From assembly GCA_958295665.1 (NCBI GenBank), contig OY282560.1, forward strand, positions 87,892,311-87,956,310: a stretch of DNA of 64,000 nucleotides, given 5' to 3'. Of this stretch, positions 61,301-64,000 are shown piece after piece. This DNA is from Tipula vernalis (taxonomy: Eukaryota > Arthropoda > Insecta > Diptera > Tipulidae). Numbering within the stretch: position 1 is the first letter of the stretch; every line of letters begins with the position of its first letter. The notes under the pieces are model-generated. The model saw only the letters and a program-made list of their open reading frames with translations. It made no database searches and was not told the DNA's origin. The translations under genes were made by a program, and so were the position numbers.

Positions 61301-62499
61301 AATACACACACATGATGGATGGCCAAAATGTTTACCACAGTTCTCGAATCAAATGTCTTACTTGCCCGCCTGTTTTCGGCGACAAGACACAATTTCTTCA
61401 TTTAATGATATTATATTTTTGCAGACAGATTACACACGCGTAGTCATTCCACCAACACTCCAAAACAAAACGCTTGAGTTGCTCCATCAAGGACACTGGG
61501 GCATTACCAGGATGAAACAGCTTGCTAGACGATATTGCTGGTGGCCATCGATTGACTATGACATCGAAAATATGGTAAAGCATTGCGAGAGTTGCTCAAC
61601 CTATGGCAATTCGTCAAAGAAAGAATTTTCTGAATGTCCAGCACCGTCTGACCCATGGGAACGGATACACCTTGATTTTGCTGGGCCATTTATGTCGAAA
61701 ATGTGGTTAATCGCCGTAGACGCATTTTCAAAATATCCGTATGTTGTACAAATGTCGAAGACCACTTCGACTTGCACTGTATATGCTCTCCAGCAGCTGT
61801 TTGCAATCGAAGGACTACCCACCACGATAGTAAGCGATAATGGTCCGCAGTTCACATCAACTGAATTTCAACAGTTCTGCCATTTAAATAATATTGAGCA
61901 CCTAACGTCGGCACCGTATCATCCCGAATATAATGGTGAAGCTGAAAGATTTGTATGCACTTCTAAAACAGCCATGAAAAAGAACTGTTTTGATTGGAAC
62001 TCCACTTACCAATTGCAGCCGATCTCCTGCCGAAATCCTACGCGGTAGGCAACCAAGAACGTTACTGTCATCGTTATGCGAGCCTGAACGAATCCAGGAT
62101 GTGGAGGTTCCTTCAACTAAATTCAAAATAAATGACAGTGTATATGCTAAAGACCTTGTAAACAGTGGAACGTGGAGGAAAGGTCACATTTCAAAATGCA
62201 TAGGTAGACGATTATACATGGTTGTAACGAACAAAGGGATTTGGAAGCGACATCAAAACCAACTTCGTGGTCGAGTTTCTGGGGAACCGGCTGACAAAAT
62301 GGAAGACGAATTACCCAGTGAAATTATTAATGCAGCGCCCATTATAGTACCAGAATTGTCATCAACAGCATCTTTGGGTGAATCTGCAACCTCACCAGAT
62401 TCCATACGGTCGAAAGATACAATTACCAGTGAAAATCAACCAACTCCAATAAGACGATCATCACGAGTAATCAAAAAGACCGTTCGATTTCAATATTAG
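58370..62499 (+). pseudogene. Gag-pol polyprotein of the Mag/CsRN1-like element, broken
   Basis: ATG at 58370 (MMDKATLEQILAKQ) is preferred over the frame opening inside the LTR. Gag spans about residues 1-290, with a zinc region CPKCFDEHDRRRC and CNHCRKIGHIASVC. Protease: FQVDTGATCSMVG. RT: ADFKVTLNPQIE, LPFGIASAPG and catalytic YLDDLI. The frame stops at 60428-60430 inside a 30-bp tandem duplication (period at 60401/60431). RNase H (ATDASAYGIGAVLS) is broken near 60953, consistent with a one-base loss, and resumes at VTDHKPLLTLF. Integrase has the zinc site (HQGHWG, CESC), D1 LDFAGP, D2 VSDNGPQF and E in YNGEAERF; it is broken near 61980-62000. The C-terminal tail ends at 62499. Confidence 0.93.
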
Positions 62500-62551
62500 T
62501 TTTACTAATGAAAATTGTCCAGTTCAATTCAAAACTTTAGGAAGGAGGAAC

Positions 62552-62759
62552 TGTAATATCTTATTTTCATATTTATTTATATTTATTTTGGAAAGCCTTA
62601 ACTTTTCGTTTCATGACTAACTGTTAACTCTTGTAATAACATTGTATTAAGTAATAAAACATTCATTCCATATTGTACGCTCAAACCAAATGGTTGTTAC
62701 ACCTTACTTAAATAAATATAATTATGTTAAACCCAGAGTAGTGTATTTTAAATATAAAA
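62552..62759 (+). repeat. 3' LTR
   Basis: 208 bp, same boundaries and two differences from the 5' copy; followed by the ATAAC target duplication. Confidence 0.95.
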
Positions 62760-62764
62760 ATAAC

Positions 62765-62930
62765 CTCCAGAGGTTACGACAGAACGAAAAAGCTAAAGGG
62801 CTAATTGACGTATTTTCAATATTAAAATTAGGTTTAATTAAAATTAAACTTACATAATTTAGATTATTTCCGTTGGAAAAATAAATTTGATTTTATTAAC
62901 TGAAGGGAAATTTTGTTAAGCGAAAGGATT
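62765..62930. other. Short spacer
   Basis: AT-rich, no signal. Confidence 0.4.
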
Positions 62931-62934
62931 TCGG

Positions 62935-63510
62935 CATTATGGGTTAAGAAATAGCCAAATTCCAGATTAATTTAACTTATTCTAGAACTTCATCTACAAA
63001 TCGTTTTAAGATCCCATTTTCATCGCACCTGTCGAATTTCATAATAATTGGTTAAGAAATAGCCTAGTTCCATATTCTAGAATTTTATGTAAAAATCATT
63101 TTAGAACCCTATTTTCGTAATCGGTTAGAATTTCGTTTAAATACTTATAACCGAGTTCATACTAGTGATTCAAAATAATAAAAAATCCTTAAATAAATAC
63201 GCGATCAGCCAGAATTAGAATTTAAATTTTGATGTTGGCCCCAGACCTCCATCGTTCGCACTTATCGAATTTAATCATCATCAGTTAAGAAATAGCCGAC
63301 TTCCATCAAAATTGGTCATATCCCAGAACTTCATCTAAAATCCTTTTTAGAATCCCATTCCCATCGTAAATGTCGAATTTCAATATATTCGGTTAATAAA
63401 TAGGCAAGTTTCTCCCTAATTGGTTATATTTCAGAACTTCGTCTAAAATCAATTTTAGTATTTCATTTTCATAGCACTGGTAAAATTTCATCATAATAGG
63501 CTAAGAAATA
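62935..63510 (+). repeat. Repeat block with GTTAAGAAATAGCC units
   Basis: About four to five decayed units of about 100-125 bp: GGTTAAGAAATAGCCAAGTT, CCAGAACTTCATCTAAAATC, TTTTAGAATCCCATTTTCAT, CGCACCTGTCGAATTTCATA. Same family as 56060-56290 in opposite orientation. Confidence 0.8.
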
Positions 63511-63524
63511 AGCAAGTTTTAGAA

Positions 63525-63725
63525 TATGCTGTATGAAACCATATGCCATATTGAAATATGCCGTTGTGTTCCTTATGTCATAGTGTACCATATCCCTTAC
63601 TGAAATATGCCGTTTTGAAATATTCCGTATTGGACCATATCACATAGTGTATGCTGTTTGAAATATGCCATAGAGTATCTTATGCCGTAATGTACTATAT
63701 GCCGTTTTGAAATGTGCCATATTGC
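63525..63725. repeat. Short-unit repeat (ATATGCCGTTTTGAA)
   Basis: Units of about 16-20 bp such as CATATGCCATATTGAA, ATATGCCGTTTTGAA and CATAGTGTACCATAT recur ten or more times with variation. Confidence 0.8.
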
Positions 63726-64000
63726 ATGGATCACATTGTTTATGAAATTGTGTAGAATCTTCAACGGTATCCGCCTCCAGGTTGAAAATTAGTATTTCTG
63801 CTAGGGCCGTCCAACTGTTTCTACTATTGGAATATTTCCGCACATATTGTGGATTTGCTATTGACATTCAGTTTTTGGGGATGATTTGTGTTGATGCCGC
63901 TATTGGCTATAGTGCAATGAGACACTTTGTGTCGAATATTTGGTTGCTGTTATTTACCGCATGATTCACTTCTGTTTTGCATGTGTCATTTGATCATTTT
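63726..64000. other. No gene recognised
   Basis: A 60-codon plus frame (63782-63964) is hydrophobic with no motif. Confidence 0.4.

Larger units (their letters stand above)
58094..62759 (+). mobile_element. Complete LTR retrotransposon (Ty3/gypsy, Mag/CsRN1-like), broken coding
   Basis: 4666 bp with identical-length 208-bp LTRs and a perfect 5-bp target duplication ATAAC (58089-58093 and 62760-62764). A likely primer-binding site follows the 5' LTR (AAGGCGACGTGG at 58302) and a purine tract (AGGAAGGAGGAAC) precedes the 3' LTR. One fused gag-pol, no env. The LTRs differ at two positions, so insertion is fairly recent. Confidence 0.95.

Overview
The window is eukaryotic nuclear DNA from an arthropod, most likely an insect and probably a fly. 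It is AT-rich, has no operons, and is packed with insect-type mobile DNA: IR/DR Tc1 elements, mariners, hAT, a Helitron, a Penelope-like element, an env-bearing errantivirus and a Mag/CsRN1-like LTR element. Recognisable host material is sparse: an SF3B1-like open frame, a broken BIRC6 (Bruce) fragment and one candidate spliced exon. I see no rRNA, tRNA or CRISPR.

Layout. 1-5.1 kb: a Helitron on the minus strand, cut by the window edge, with a Tc1 element inserted in its helicase. 5.8-7.1 kb: SF3B1-like (+) and BIRC6-like (-) sequence. 7.2-8.5 kb: degenerate tandem repeat. 11.9-13.3 kb: a TIR element whose broken transposase has an N-terminal RING-like finger. 13.7-18.4 kb: two abutting foldback structures, the second filled by a RAG1/Transib-like transposon and a mariner. 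21.1-23.5 kb: Penelope-like element with inverted terminal repeats. 24.1-25.7 kb: second Tc1-type element. 26.3-29.1 kb: second RAG1/Transib-like transposon, whose ends begin CACAGTG, the V(D)J heptamer consensus. 29.7-33.4 kb: a TIR element with a 7-bp target duplication whose interior is about 18 copies of a 184-bp satellite. 35.5-38.3 kb: a TIR element encoding a PIN/FEN-like segment plus a tesmin/TSO1 CXC domain. 38.5-40.0 kb: 11-bp minisatellite split by a MITE. 41.6-43.1 kb: hAT and mariner remains. 44.5 kb: candidate host exon. 45.3-48.2 kb: almost pure TATACTT satellite. 48.4-52.5 kb: errantivirus deletion derivative. 56.9-62.8 kb: a gypsy LTR fragment and a complete but broken LTR element, bracketed by inverted repeat blocks.

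No mobile element seen here has an intact protein set. Every transposase or polyprotein carries stops, frameshifts, deletions or lost catalytic residues. The window is therefore mainly a record of nested insertions. The most interesting content is the pair of RAG1/Transib-like transposases, the satellite carried inside a transposon, the RING-transposase fusion and the CXC/PIN-like element. All family calls come from reading motifs by eye; no searches were run.
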